A stretch of 30,639 nucleotides of DNA from Alloiococcus sp035301245 (GCA_035301245.1 DATGUS010000073.1:1-30639), one strand, 5' to 3'; positions 7,681 through 15,825 are shown, numbered from the stretch's first letter. A program made the numbers and translations. The notes: generated by a model not told the origin, from the sequence alone.

Positions 7681-8580
7681 ATGGATTTAAAAAAAGTAGG
7701 TATTAGTGCTGTAGTATCAGGTGCATTAGGACTAGTTAGTTGTGGGGTACAGGACACTGACCAATCAGATGAGGCAGTGGTAGATGGTGAAGCTATAGAG
7801 CTCACCTATGTGAATTGGGATACCGAAATTGCTTCAACACATGTTGTGGGAGAAGTATTAGAGCGCGTCGGTTATGATGTGACATTAACCAGCGTTGAAA
7901 GTCCAGTAATGTGGCAATCGATTGCTTCAGGTGAATCTGATGCTATGGTAGCTGCTTGGTTGCCGTATACACATGAATGGGAATATGAACGCCACAAGGA
8001 TAACGTCGTCAGTTTAGGTAAAAATTACGAAGAAGCACTAATTGGCCTAGTAGTTCCAGAATATATGGAAGATGTTAATTCAATAGAAGATTTAGATCAG
8101 CAAGTTGAAGACAAAACGATTGTTGGAATTGAACGTGGTGCTGGAACAGTGGAAGCGGCTGAAAGAGCACTGGTGGACTATGGTAAAGAAGACTGGGAAG
8201 TGCTTGCTTCTTCTAGTGGAGCAATGGTCACAGAGTTAACGCAGGCTATTAACAACGAAGAGAATATCATTGTTACAGGTTGGACACCCCACTGGAAGTT
8301 TATTGAACATGACTTGAAGATGCTTGATGATCCTCAGAATAGTTTTGGTGAATCTGAATATATCGAAACGTTTACTCGGCAAGGATTTTCTGAAGATCAC
8401 CCGGTTGCGGCTCATATTTTAGAAAACTTTTACTGGGAGCAAGAGGAGTTTGAGTCTGTTATGTTAGAAATTAATGAAGGAGTTAGTCCGGATAAAGCTG
8501 CTGACAACTTCATCGAAAATCATCCTGACTTAATTGATAGTTGGACAGAAGGTATTGAAGAGATTGCAAGTGAGCATTAA
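7681..8580 (+). CDS. Second glycine betaine-type binding lipoprotein (OpuAC paralogue)
   Basis: 299-residue lipoprotein clearly related to the preceding OpuAC: both share EIAST.VVGEVLE, YDVTLTS, VMW, AWLP, PEYM and TPHWKF/SPHWKF-type blocks. The signal peptide is short, with lysines at 4-5 and lipobox L18-V19-S20-C21. No ATPase or permease follows, so it probably feeds the OpuAA/OpuAB complex, perhaps with another affinity or ligand (a related betaine, carnitine or choline; not decidable here). The start is uncertain: ATG 7681 gives a proper lipoprotein signal, but the nearest Shine-Dalgarno, AAAGGAG, is about 16 nt away. A GTG at 7630 would add 17 non-signal residues and lies inside the upstream hairpin. 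Confidence 0.9.
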   Translation: MDLKKVGISAVVSGALGLVSCGVQDTDQSDEAVVDGEAIELTYVNWDTEIASTHVVGEVLERVGYDVTLTSVESPVMWQSIASGESDAMVAAWLPYTHEWEYERHKDNVVSLGKNYEEALIGLVVPEYMEDVNSIEDLDQQVEDKTIVGIERGAGTVEAAERALVDYGKEDWEVLASSSGAMVTELTQAINNEENIIVTGWTPHWKFIEHDLKMLDDPQNSFGESEYIETFTRQGFSEDHPVAAHILENFYWEQEEFESVMLEINEGVSPDKAADNFIENHPDLIDSWTEGIEEIASEH

Positions 8581-8598
8581 CTCGTAAAATTATTTAAA

Positions 8599-8641
8599 AA
8601 ACGGTCTGCACCATGAAAGTGGTGTGGACCGTTTGTTTTTT
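8599..8641. terminator. Bidirectional terminator between convergent genes
   Basis: Arms 8599-8612 and 8621-8634 pair over 14 bp with two wobbles around an 8-nt loop. T-runs occur on both strands (GTTTGTTTTTTG on plus, TTTTTTAAAT on minus), so it can end both the binding-protein gene and the convergent ZIP operon. Confidence 0.9.
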
Positions 8642-8642
8642 G

Positions 8643-9461
8643 TTATCCCAATGCAACATCTAAAATCATCATCACTGTAAAACCAACCATCAGCCAGATT
8701 GCTGCCAAGTCTTCATTCCCATGTTCTCTTGATCCAGGAATCACTTCTTCGGCAGTGACAAATATCATTGCCCCTGCAGCAAAAGCAAGAGCATATGGAA
8801 GGAGTGGCTCAACAAATGTAATAAGTAGTACACCTAGAACACCGGCTACCGGCTCAACGAACCCAGATAATTGCCCATACCAGAATGCTTTACCCATACT
8901 CATACCTTCATTTCTTAATGGAAGCGAAACTGAAGCACCTTCTGGGAAGTTTTGCAGTCCCATCCCAATGGCTAACGAAATAGCGGCCGCTAACTCAGCA
9001 GCTCCACCGCCTTTAATTAATGTCCCAAAAGCCACACCGACAGCGAACCCCTCTGGAATATTATGGAGAGTGATTGCTAGAACAAGCAGTGTACTGCGTC
9101 TGTAACTCTCTACATTAATTCCTTCAAGTCTTTTTTTCGTCTTATCTTGTGGGTGAACGTGCGGTAGTACTTTATCCACACCAAATAAAAATAACCCACC
9201 AAGCATAAAACCAACAGCTGCTGGAATCCAAGATGGCAGAGGATCGTCTTCCGCTAAAGCAATCGCTGGTTGAAGTAAAGACCAAAAACTTGCGGCGATC
9301 ATAACTCCCCCAGCGAAACCTAACATGCCATCCATTATTTTTTGGTTAATTTTATTTGTTGTAAAAACTAAGGCAGCACCTAAGGCAGTCATAAACCATG
9401 TAAACAGTGTTGCTCCTAGAGCGAGAATAATCGGTGAGACGTCTAATAAATAATCAAACAC
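8643..9461 (-). CDS. ZIP-family divalent metal transporter
   Basis: 272-residue polytopic membrane protein of the ZIP family, which moves divalent metals such as zinc, iron or manganese into the cytosol. Family signatures are visible in the metal-site helices: H133-N-I-P-E137-G and Q170-N-F-P-E174-G. A short His-containing loop (HVHP, 101-104) lies between membrane segments 3 and 4. The start is GTG 9461, with AGGAGG at 9479-9474 on the minus strand. Its first 8 nt overlap the end of the glutathione peroxidase gene, so the two are translationally coupled. The metal cannot be told from sequence; the pairing with a peroxidase hints at metal or redox stress but is only context. Confidence 0.9.
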   Translation of the reverse strand: MFDYLLDVSPIILALGATLFTWFMTALGAALVFTTNKINQKIMDGMLGFAGGVMIAASFWSLLQPAIALAEDDPLPSWIPAAVGFMLGGLFLFGVDKVLPHVHPQDKTKKRLEGINVESYRRSTLLVLAITLHNIPEGFAVGVAFGTLIKGGGAAELAAAISLAIGMGLQNFPEGASVSLPLRNEGMSMGKAFWYGQLSGFVEPVAGVLGVLLITFVEPLLPYALAFAAGAMIFVTAEEVIPGSREHGNEDLAAIWLMVGFTVMMILDVALG

Positions 9462-9942
9462 TAGTTGATTTAACCTCCTGTAATAATGCTTCGATATCTT
9501 CTGTTAATTTTTTCGGTTTAGTGACAGGTGCGTAGCGATGCACGACTTCACCATTTTTATTAATCAAGAACTTTGTATAATTCCACTTGATTGATCTGCC
9601 ACCCGTCTGGTCTTTTAAGTATTTATATAACGGATGCGCATGATCACCATTAACTTTAATTTTGTCAAAAATAGTGAAAGTTGTATCATAATTAAATTGA
9701 CAAAAGTTTTCGATGTTTTGTCCTTTTAAAGGCTCTTGTTTTAAGAATTGGTTACATGGAAAGGCTAAAACAGCAAAATCTTCATCTCCATATGTTTGAT
9801 AAAGGTCTTCAAAGTCTCCAAGTTGAGAAACTAACCCGCATTTTGTTGCAGTATTTACTATTAAAAGTACTTTATTTTTATAAGCTTCTAAAGTTTGTTC
9901 ATTACCCTGAAGATCTTTAACTTTAAAATCATAAATCGTCAT
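9454..9942 (-). CDS. Glutathione peroxidase family thiol peroxidase
   Basis: 162-residue cytosolic peroxidase of the Gpx/BsaA family. The peroxidatic cysteine is C35 in TATKCGL, with the catalytic glutamine in FPCNQF and the catalytic tryptophan in KWNYTKFL. The cysteine in FPCNQF is the position of the resolving cysteine in thioredoxin-dependent members, so thioredoxin rather than glutathione is the likely reductant. GTG 9951 and ATG 9948 are also in frame, but only ATG 9942 is properly spaced (8 nt) from AGAGG. First gene of a two-gene minus-strand operon with the ZIP transporter. Confidence 0.93.
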   Translation of the reverse strand: MTIYDFKVKDLQGNEQTLEAYKNKVLLIVNTATKCGLVSQLGDFEDLYQTYGDEDFAVLAFPCNQFLKQEPLKGQNIENFCQFNYDTTFTIFDKIKVNGDHAHPLYKYLKDQTGGRSIKWNYTKFLINKNGEVVHRYAPVTKPKKLTEDIEALLQEVKSTSV

Positions 9943-10087
9943 GTTCATCACCTCTACTCATATTTTAACATTTTTCCATACTTTTAACACTTTTCATACT
10001 TTTGAGTAACACTTATAACATTTGATTCGTTATCACTAGTGTAAGTAGTCATGACATTTACACCAATAACTTTTAGGAGGAATACAA

Positions 10088-10288
10088 ATGGCAAAAACAT
10101 GGGTAGCAAACAAATTAGATGTGTACTTCGAGGATATAGAGAACGAGAAAACGATTCGCAAAGGATTTAACCAAATTATAGAGAATCCATCAGATGATCA
10201 GTTAAGTTCGTTCGCCAATGCAGTAGGAAATCTTTATAAACAAGAAAAAACACACACCATCTTAAATCAGTCATTCAAGATTAACTAA
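10088..10288 (+). CDS. Small DUF1659-type protein
   Basis: 66-residue soluble protein whose sequence (N-terminal beta-rich half, then a helix with DDQLSSFANAVGNLY) fits the DUF1659 family of Firmicutes, whose function is not known to me. ATG 10088 follows a strong AGGAGG. It is paired with a DUF2922-type gene 126 nt downstream; these two small families are commonly adjacent. A GTGTAA/TTACAC inverted repeat at 10039-10063 lies just upstream and might be regulatory. Family assignment is by recollection of the pattern. Confidence 0.8.
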   Translation: MAKTWVANKLDVYFEDIENEKTIRKGFNQIIENPSDDQLSSFANAVGNLYKQEKTHTILNQSFKIN

Positions 10289-10414
10289 AGTCATTTAATG
10301 TAGGTTATGTTGGAAAAGATTTAGACAACAGGACACTGGCTGTAGTAATGCACCAAAGTAATGAAATCAAATAAATATCCCCATACCAATAAAAATAAGA
10401 AAGAGGTTACATGA

Positions 10415-10645
10415 ATGGAAAAACGTTTAGAATTATTATTTAAAACAGGTGATGATAAAAACACGACATTAGCAATCAGCGATCCAGCACCAAGTTTAAC
10501 AGAAGAAAACATTAAAGGCGCAATGGAGTCGATTGCTAGCTTACATTTGTTCGAAAAAGATGGGATTAAGCGCTATAGTGGCGTGAGAGGCGCACGTTAT
10601 GTGACTCGTGAAGTGGAAGAAATCTTTACAAACGAAGAACTATAA
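10415..10645 (+). CDS. Small DUF2922-type protein
   Basis: 76-residue protein beginning MEKRLELLFKTGDDKNTTLA followed by ISDPAPSLTEENIKGAMESI, the typical layout of DUF2922: a short beta hairpin, a conserved D-P and a helix with A-M-E. ATG 10415 has AAGAGG upstream; the overlapping ATG 10411 gives only a 10-codon frame. Function unknown. A terminator follows, so it ends a two-gene unit with the DUF1659-type gene. Confidence 0.82.
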   Translation: MEKRLELLFKTGDDKNTTLAISDPAPSLTEENIKGAMESIASLHLFEKDGIKRYSGVRGARYVTREVEEIFTNEEL

Positions 10646-10665
10646 AATAAGCTATTAGATTAGGA

Positions 10666-10719
10666 GAAGACTTCCTGAATGAGAGATTATCCTTTCATCT
10701 GGGAAGTCTCTTTTGGTTT
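10666..10719 (+). terminator. Terminator after the DUF2922-type gene
   Basis: AGACTTCC (10668-10675) pairs with GGAAGTCT (10702-10709); the 26-nt loop can form an inner ATGA/TCAT pair. CTCTTTTGGTTTG follows. Confidence 0.75.
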
Positions 10720-10810
10720 GTCATGATTTAATTTAGAGAAATTAATCTAATTATCTGTTGGGATAGTGTCATTTAGTAATAACGCGCATCCAGTAAAATA
10801 AACCTCATTA

Positions 10811-10839
10811 TTTACAGTACGAGACAATTTCGATATAAT
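10811..10839 (+). promoter_or_regulatory. Housekeeping promoter of the sortase gene
   Basis: TTTACA (10811-10816), a 17-nt spacer and a perfect TATAAT (10834-10839), about 55 nt upstream of the start codon. Confidence 0.8.
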
Positions 10840-10894
10840 AAACATGATTGTGCAGCTTATACATAAATAAAGTGAAGGAAGGAGAGTACTTCGC

Positions 10895-11497
10895 ATGAAG
10901 TGGCTTAGCCGAATTTTAATTGTCGTAGGAATCGGGTTCCTTATTGCTTTTGGATATACCGTATATGATCATATCACAAGTAGCTCTGTAACATTAGAAG
11001 AAGCACAAGTAGCTTTAGAACAAAAAAGAGAAGAACTAGCTTCATCAGGAACCGTTCAAGCCTCCGAAGAAGAGGAGTATGATGCCTCCGGTTATTCTGC
11101 AGAGTATGGGGAAGCATTCGGTATTCTTGACATTCCAAAGTTAAAAAGAAGTATCGGTATCGTTGAAGGAACAGATGCCGACTCATTGAAACGTGGTGTT
11201 GGACATGTATCCAGTACCGCCTATCCCGGTCAAGATGAGCAAATTGTCTTATCCGGCCACCGGGATACCGTATTTAGAGATTTTGGCGAATTAGAAATGG
11301 GCGATACATTTATCGTTCAAATGCCTTACGGTGATTATGAATATGAAATCCAAGATCACACGATTGTCGATAAATATGATACATCGATTATAGGAAATAT
11401 GGGTGAAGAAGTTCTAGTCGTATCTACGTGCTATCCATTTGAGTTTTATGGATTCGCACCAGACCGATTTGTATTCTTCAGTTATCCAGTCTCATAA
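10895..11497 (+). CDS. Class D-type sortase
   Basis: 200-residue membrane-anchored transpeptidase that cleaves a cell-wall sorting signal and links the protein to an amino acceptor of the envelope. A single N-terminal membrane segment (about 5-25) is followed by an acidic linker and the sortase barrel. The triad is visible: H122 in LSGHRDT, C179 in VSTCYPF and R191 in APDRF. The GHRDT and STCYPF...GFAPDRF signatures suit class D rather than class A. GGAGAG precedes ATG 10895. It has its own promoter and terminator and no LPXTG-type substrate gene nearby, so it may serve substrates elsewhere in the genome. The class is inferred from motifs only. Confidence 0.92.
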   Translation: MKWLSRILIVVGIGFLIAFGYTVYDHITSSSVTLEEAQVALEQKREELASSGTVQASEEEEYDASGYSAEYGEAFGILDIPKLKRSIGIVEGTDADSLKRGVGHVSSTAYPGQDEQIVLSGHRDTVFRDFGELEMGDTFIVQMPYGDYEYEIQDHTIVDKYDTSIIGNMGEEVLVVSTCYPFEFYGFAPDRFVFFSYPVS

Positions 11498-11516
11498 AGA
11501 AAGTAGCAATAGAAGA

Positions 11517-11561
11517 AAGCTGTCTAGACATCACGATTGTTTTGGACAGTTTTATTTTTAA
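11517..11561 (+). terminator. Terminator after the sortase gene
   Basis: AAGCTGTCTAGA (11517-11528) pairs with TTTGGACAGTTT (11541-11552) over 12 bp including wobbles, followed by TTTATTTTT. Confidence 0.8.
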
Positions 11562-11572
11562 TTAAAGATAAA

Positions 11573-11589
11573 GATACAATAAATGTATC
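11573..11589. repeat. GATACA/TGTATC palindrome upstream of the YidD fusion
   Basis: GATACA-ATAAA-TGTATC is a perfect 6-5-6 inverted repeat 20 nt before the start codon. It contains TACAAT, a possible -10 box with a poor -35, so it could be an operator covering a promoter. Function is not proven. Confidence 0.4.
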
Positions 11590-11609
11590 TATTTAAAGAA
11601 GGAACGTAA

Positions 11610-12341
11610 ATGAAAAAACTATTAATGTTACTTGTTAGAGGTTACCAAAAAAGTATCTCCCCGCTCTTCCCACCGTCTTGCCGTTATTATCCAACCTGTA
11701 GCAACTATACAATGGAAGCTTTAGATAAACATGGCGCCTTAAAAGGGTCATTGATGGGCATAGCAAGAATATTACGATGTCATCCTTTTGTTGAAGGAGG
11801 GATCGATCCGGTACCCGACCATTTTACATTAAAACGTCAACGACCGACGTCTAAACAGAATGTTGAAGAGCGAGACAAACAACTTGAACAGGAACAGGCG
11901 CATCCAGTCGATTATCTTCTTCATAAATATCAAAGAGAGATTGTTCCGGAACTTTATCCGTTAGATCAACTTTTAGAAGATCATTTTGAGCTTGAAGTTC
12001 TACCATTTACACGAATGAGTACATCATTTAGTAAAGAAGTGAATCAACAGGCAGCTGATTATGGCGTCGTTGAACCTGTGTTTAAACTTTATCAAGTTAC
12101 TGAAGTAAAAGATGATGAATTAATTATGGAAATTCCGTTCAAATCACCACTTAATGAAGCTATCGATGATACTGAGCGTTGTTACTTACTAGTCGAAGAA
12201 ACGCTAGGAATTGTAAAAGCAAGTCACCAAGAGCTAGGTGTTGACTTAGTGTTGGCCACCGGTGTGTCTAAAAAAGATATTGAAGACCGCACGCCACGCT
12301 TAAAGCATTATTTAACGGTACTTGATGAGTTAGAAGTTTAA
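11610..12341 (+). CDS. yidD: YidD membrane-insertion factor with an extra C-terminal domain
   Basis: 243 residues, about three times the usual YidD length. Residues 1-75 are a typical YidD: basic amphipathic start, SCRYYPTCSNY with C24 and C30, C57 in RCHPF, and the GGIDPVP ending. YidD helps the YidC insertase place proteins in the membrane. Residues 80-243 are an acidic, soluble extension I do not recognise; it starts with a charged helix (about 83-100) and continues with mixed alpha/beta sequence ending YLTVLDELEV. The reading frame is continuous, with no stop or slippery site at the junction, so this looks like a real fusion. AGAAGGA precedes ATG 11610. yidD is often near rnpA/yidC; here it is alone after the sortase gene and upstream of a two-component system. 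Confidence 0.88.
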   Translation: MKKLLMLLVRGYQKSISPLFPPSCRYYPTCSNYTMEALDKHGALKGSLMGIARILRCHPFVEGGIDPVPDHFTLKRQRPTSKQNVEERDKQLEQEQAHPVDYLLHKYQREIVPELYPLDQLLEDHFELEVLPFTRMSTSFSKEVNQQAADYGVVEPVFKLYQVTEVKDDELIMEIPFKSPLNEAIDDTERCYLLVEETLGIVKASHQELGVDLVLATGVSKKDIEDRTPRLKHYLTVLDELEV

Positions 12342-12411
12342 CCATTTCTTAATCCGCATGTTTTAATGGAATGGTACACTTTCATTGATTATTAAACGGG
12401 AGGTTAGTAGC

Positions 12412-13098
12412 ATGCATATTTTAATATCAGATGATGATCGAGATATTTGTGATTTACTAGAAATTTATTTAAGAAATGAAGGCTTTGACGTGTCCAAAGC
12501 ATATGATGGACAGCAAGCGATGAATAAAATCAAGGCTAAAGATTTTGATTGTTTAATACTTGATGTGATGATGCCTAAGAAAGATGGCTTGGAAGTGGTG
12601 AAAGAAGTCCGTGAAGATTCTACCCTTCCGATATTGATGCTTAGTGCGAAGACGTCGGATGTTGATAAGATTAGAGGTCTATCTAACGGGGCGGATGATT
12701 ATGTTATCAAGCCCTTTAACCCTCTTGAAGTGGTTGCGCGCGTGAAGTCGCTTATTCGCCGTAGTTCTTATAAAGAAATGGAAGAGAAAAATGTTGGTGA
12801 AATCGAAGTAGGTCCTATTATTATTCGTAAAGACCGCCACGAAGTTGAAACGATAAATGGCGAATTGATTCAATTGACAGCTTTAGAATTCGGTATTTTA
12901 TATTTATTGGCAAGTAATCCTAACCGAGTGTTTAATGCCGATGAAATTTTTGAAAAGGTATGGCAACAAGAAAGTCTTGTTCCAGCCAAAACAGTAATGG
13001 TACATGTGAGTCATTTGCGAGATAAACTTGAAAAAGCCACTGAAGGGGAGAAAATCATTAAGACCGTTTGGGGTGTTGGCTACAAAGTTGAAGCATAG
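12412..13098 (+). CDS. VanR-like OmpR-family response regulator
   Basis: 228-residue two-domain regulator. The receiver domain has the acidic pocket D7-D8-D9, phosphoacceptor D51 in LILDVMMP, and K100 in YVIKPF. The C-terminal winged helix (about 128-228) binds DNA and ends with the usual VWGVGYKVE. The start is ATG 12412, 8 nt after GGGAGG; upstream in-frame codons precede the Shine-Dalgarno. Followed after 67 nt by its histidine kinase and then a D-Ala-D-Ala carboxypeptidase, so peptidoglycan or cell-wall-antibiotic stress is the likely signal sphere. Similarity to VanR is from overall pattern; no vanHAX genes are present, so resistance should not be inferred. Confidence 0.92.
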   Translation: MHILISDDDRDICDLLEIYLRNEGFDVSKAYDGQQAMNKIKAKDFDCLILDVMMPKKDGLEVVKEVREDSTLPILMLSAKTSDVDKIRGLSNGADDYVIKPFNPLEVVARVKSLIRRSSYKEMEEKNVGEIEVGPIIIRKDRHEVETINGELIQLTALEFGILYLLASNPNRVFNADEIFEKVWQQESLVPAKTVMVHVSHLRDKLEKATEGEKIIKTVWGVGYKVEA

Positions 13099-13165
13099 AT
13101 TTTCCTAATAAAGTGACTGATCATAAAATAGATGAGTAGACCACGAAGATTGAAGGGTTAGAATT

Positions 13166-14299
13166 ATGAAGTTAACACGTTCAGAAAAAATTAGTTTGAT
13201 TATCGAAGGCTTCATTACGGCTGGCATCGTCATTTTGATTTATTTTGCGACCTATACCATAATGACATGGCTAGCTAGTTATGCTTTAGCTAATATTGAT
13301 AGTGAAGCTTTCAATGAAGTTTTACTACAGATTAGAGATGTCCAATATTGGGGTCTGACACCTTTTTTAGTTATCTTTTTAGCCATTGCGATGATCATTT
13401 TCATTTATTGGCGTCTGAAACGTCGTCAACGTCAATACGAACTCTCGCATATTATTGATGAACTTCACTTAATTGCGGAAGGCGATTTTGAACACCGTAT
13501 TTCTAAAAAGGGATACAGTAGTGATATGCAACATGTTATCGACAGTATCCATACGCTTGTCGATTCAGCTGTTGAGGCGATGGAAGAAGAACGTCGCATA
13601 GAACAAACTAAAGATGAGTTAATCACGAATGTCAGCCATGATATTAGAACTCCATTAACGTCTATTATCGGCTATATTGGTTTAATTGACGCCAAACGTT
13701 TTACAACGCAAGATGAATTAGATAAATATGTATCAATCGCTTATAGCAAAGCTAAACAAATGAAAGTACTGGTTGATGATTTATTCGAATATATTAAGGT
13801 AAGGCATCCGTCAACGCAGTTAAATATAATGCGTTTTGATATGGTGCAATTGATAGAACAGCTAGCGATTGACTTTGAATTGCAATTAAAAGACCAGCAA
13901 ATGAATTTATCAGTCGAACCGAGTCGACCTAGTGTGATAATGGAAGGAGACTCTGAACAGATTGTAAGATTAATGAATAATTTAATGACGAATGCCTTAA
14001 AATATGGAGCAAAGGGTCAAGATATTAAAATTGAAATCCTTTCTGATAATCAAATGGTTACGGTACGGGTGATGAATACCGGTAGTGAACTACCAGATGA
14101 TCCAATCAATGTGATTTTCGACCGCTTTTACCGAATGGAAGAATCACGATCTCCGGATATTGAAGGAACTGGCTTAGGATTAGCTATCAGTAAAAGTATA
14201 GTTGATCTACACAATGGACAAATTACTGCCAAGTCTGAAGGGGATTGGACGGTGTTTGAAGTGAACTTACCGCATACTCAACAAGTTGTTGCTGATTAA
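13166..14299 (+). CDS. VanS-like sensor histidine kinase
   Basis: 377-residue membrane kinase paired with the preceding regulator. Two membrane segments (about 13-37 and 63-83) enclose a short outside loop of some 25 residues, so it lacks a large sensing domain. A HAMP-like linker follows. The phosphoacceptor is H158 in NVSHDIRTPL; the N box has N276 in MNNLMTNALKY, the F box FDRFYR is near 318-323, and the G2 box GTGLGLA is at 334-340. The first G box reads VMNTG instead of the usual DNG, a form also seen in VanS-type kinases. The short sensor loop suggests detection inside or close to the membrane. AAGGG stands upstream of ATG 13166. Confidence 0.92.
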   Translation: MKLTRSEKISLIIEGFITAGIVILIYFATYTIMTWLASYALANIDSEAFNEVLLQIRDVQYWGLTPFLVIFLAIAMIIFIYWRLKRRQRQYELSHIIDELHLIAEGDFEHRISKKGYSSDMQHVIDSIHTLVDSAVEAMEEERRIEQTKDELITNVSHDIRTPLTSIIGYIGLIDAKRFTTQDELDKYVSIAYSKAKQMKVLVDDLFEYIKVRHPSTQLNIMRFDMVQLIEQLAIDFELQLKDQQMNLSVEPSRPSVIMEGDSEQIVRLMNNLMTNALKYGAKGQDIKIEILSDNQMVTVRVMNTGSELPDDPINVIFDRFYRMEESRSPDIEGTGLGLAISKSIVDLHNGQITAKSEGDWTVFEVNLPHTQQVVAD

Positions 14300-14402
14300 G
14301 AGAAAGAGCGTTTGTTGATGAAAACAGGTATAAACGAAAAGTTATAAATACTTAAAGAGGATTCAAAATTTATGAGTACCTCTGATAAAGTTGGAGAAGA
14401 TG

Positions 14403-15779
14403 ATGAAGATACTTATTACATTACTCGCGATATTACTTGGACTCAACATGGGGATTTTTAAAAACAATGTCTATGCTCAGTCTGAAGAGCTGGATTTAAA
14501 AGCAAAATCAGCTATGGTTGTGGATACAGCAGACGGTCAAATTTTATATGAATCGAATAGTGATGAAGTTCGAGCGATTGCTTCATTAACTAAAATGATT
14601 GTGCAATATATTGTATTAGAAGAAATAAATCAAGGAGCGCTCAGTTGGGATGAGCCGGTTGAAGTCAGTCCTTTTTTATCTGAATTAAGCACCGATTTTA
14701 TTTTAGCAAATGTTCCATTATCCAGTGATGAGACATATACGGTAAAAGAGTTGTTCGATGCGATGTCTATTTATTCAGCGAATGCAGCGACTATTGCTTT
14801 AGCTGAACATATCGAAGGTTCTGAAGAAGCTTTTGTCCATCGTATGAGGGAGCAAGTTGCTGATTTTGGGATTGAAGATGCCCATATTGTTAACGCAACC
14901 GGACTACATAACTCTTATATGCGCGGTGAATATATTTCAGAAAGTAAAGAAAATGACGAAAATCTTATGTCGGCTCGCAGTGTAATGATTATTGCTGCAC
15001 GACTTTTAGAAGATTATCCGGAAATTTTAGAAACAGCCGAAGAACCATTGTTAAGTTTTCAAACAACAACCGGGCCTTTTGTTGTTCAAAACTGGAACAA
15101 AATGTTACCGGGATTACCATTAGCTTATCCGGGGGTCCGTGGATTAAAAACGGGAACAACCGAAGCGGCAGGTCAAAGCTTTTCCGGGTATGCTGAAAAT
15201 TATCCGAATGATTCAGGACCGGCAGAACCCAACCAGTCGGAAGAATCAAACGATCAATCTCAGAAGATAAACCAACCAAGAAGATCGCTTCTTACAGTCG
15301 TTTTACATGCTGGAGGAATCGATAACCCTGACGATAAAGATCGTCGTTATCATGAAACAGCAGCTCTATTTGACTATGGATTTGATGAATGGCAGCACAC
15401 AACATTATTTTCAAACGATCAATTTAATGAAGAAAATAAATCAGTATCTATTATAAATGGTCAAGAGAACACTACAACACTGGTTGCAGAGAGTGATATT
15501 GATGCTCTTGTTAGTCTAGAAGAATTAGAAAAACATCAAGTCGAAGTTAAATATCACCCAGATTTGGTCAATAAAGATGGAGAATTACAAGCCCCTGTTT
15601 ATGAAGGAGAGGTCGTTGGTGAAGCGGTCGTTACGTTCGAAGAAGCGTTAGAATTTTTAGATCAAGAACCAGTGGAAGAAATGACCGTACCCATTTATTC
15701 AACAAAAACGATTGAACGAGATAATTGGATCATTCGACAGTGGGATAGAGTCACAAGATGGGTTAGCCAATGTTTTTAA
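14403..15779 (+). CDS. dacA: Secreted D-alanyl-D-alanine carboxypeptidase (PBP5/DacA type, S11)
   Basis: 458-residue low-molecular-weight penicillin-binding protein that trims the terminal D-Ala of peptidoglycan stem peptides. Signal peptide to about A25 (VYA-Q). Active-site motifs in order: S61-L-T-K64, S125-A-N127, K249-T-G251. After KTG a roughly 25-residue polar, low-complexity insert (NYPNDSGPAEPNQSEESNDQ, then more Ser/Gln/Asn) interrupts the strand region near 264-290. A beta-rich C-terminal domain and the amphipathic end NWIIRQWDRVTRWVSQ (about 440-455) are typical membrane anchors. Starts TTG 14391 and ATG 14400 overlap or crowd the GGAGAAG site; ATG 14403 is best spaced. It follows the VanRS-like pair with about 100 nt and is probably regulated by it. 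Confidence 0.92.
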   Translation: MKILITLLAILLGLNMGIFKNNVYAQSEELDLKAKSAMVVDTADGQILYESNSDEVRAIASLTKMIVQYIVLEEINQGALSWDEPVEVSPFLSELSTDFILANVPLSSDETYTVKELFDAMSIYSANAATIALAEHIEGSEEAFVHRMREQVADFGIEDAHIVNATGLHNSYMRGEYISESKENDENLMSARSVMIIAARLLEDYPEILETAEEPLLSFQTTTGPFVVQNWNKMLPGLPLAYPGVRGLKTGTTEAAGQSFSGYAENYPNDSGPAEPNQSEESNDQSQKINQPRRSLLTVVLHAGGIDNPDDKDRRYHETAALFDYGFDEWQHTTLFSNDQFNEENKSVSIINGQENTTTLVAESDIDALVSLEELEKHQVEVKYHPDLVNKDGELQAPVYEGEVVGEAVVTFEEALEFLDQEPVEEMTVPIYSTKTIERDNWIIRQWDRVTRWVSQCF

Positions 15780-15796
15780 AAAGAAATCAATGATAC

Positions 15797-15825
15797 TTGC
15801 TTTATGAAATGGCTTTAGGTATGAT
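15797..15825 (+). promoter_or_regulatory. Promoter of the serS T-box transcript
   Basis: TTGCTT (15797-15802), 17-nt spacer, TATGAT (15820-15825). It lies just upstream of the T-box leader. Confidence 0.7.

Noticed and set aside
14372..14461. 29-codon ORF overlapping the start of the carboxypeptidase gene
   Set aside because: It has a weak AGAGG upstream but no recognisable peptide features, and it overlaps a well-supported start and signal peptide in another frame.
12412..15779. Vancomycin-resistance gene cluster
   Set aside because: Only regulator, kinase and a PBP5-type carboxypeptidase are present; no vanH, ligase or vanX-like gene is seen.
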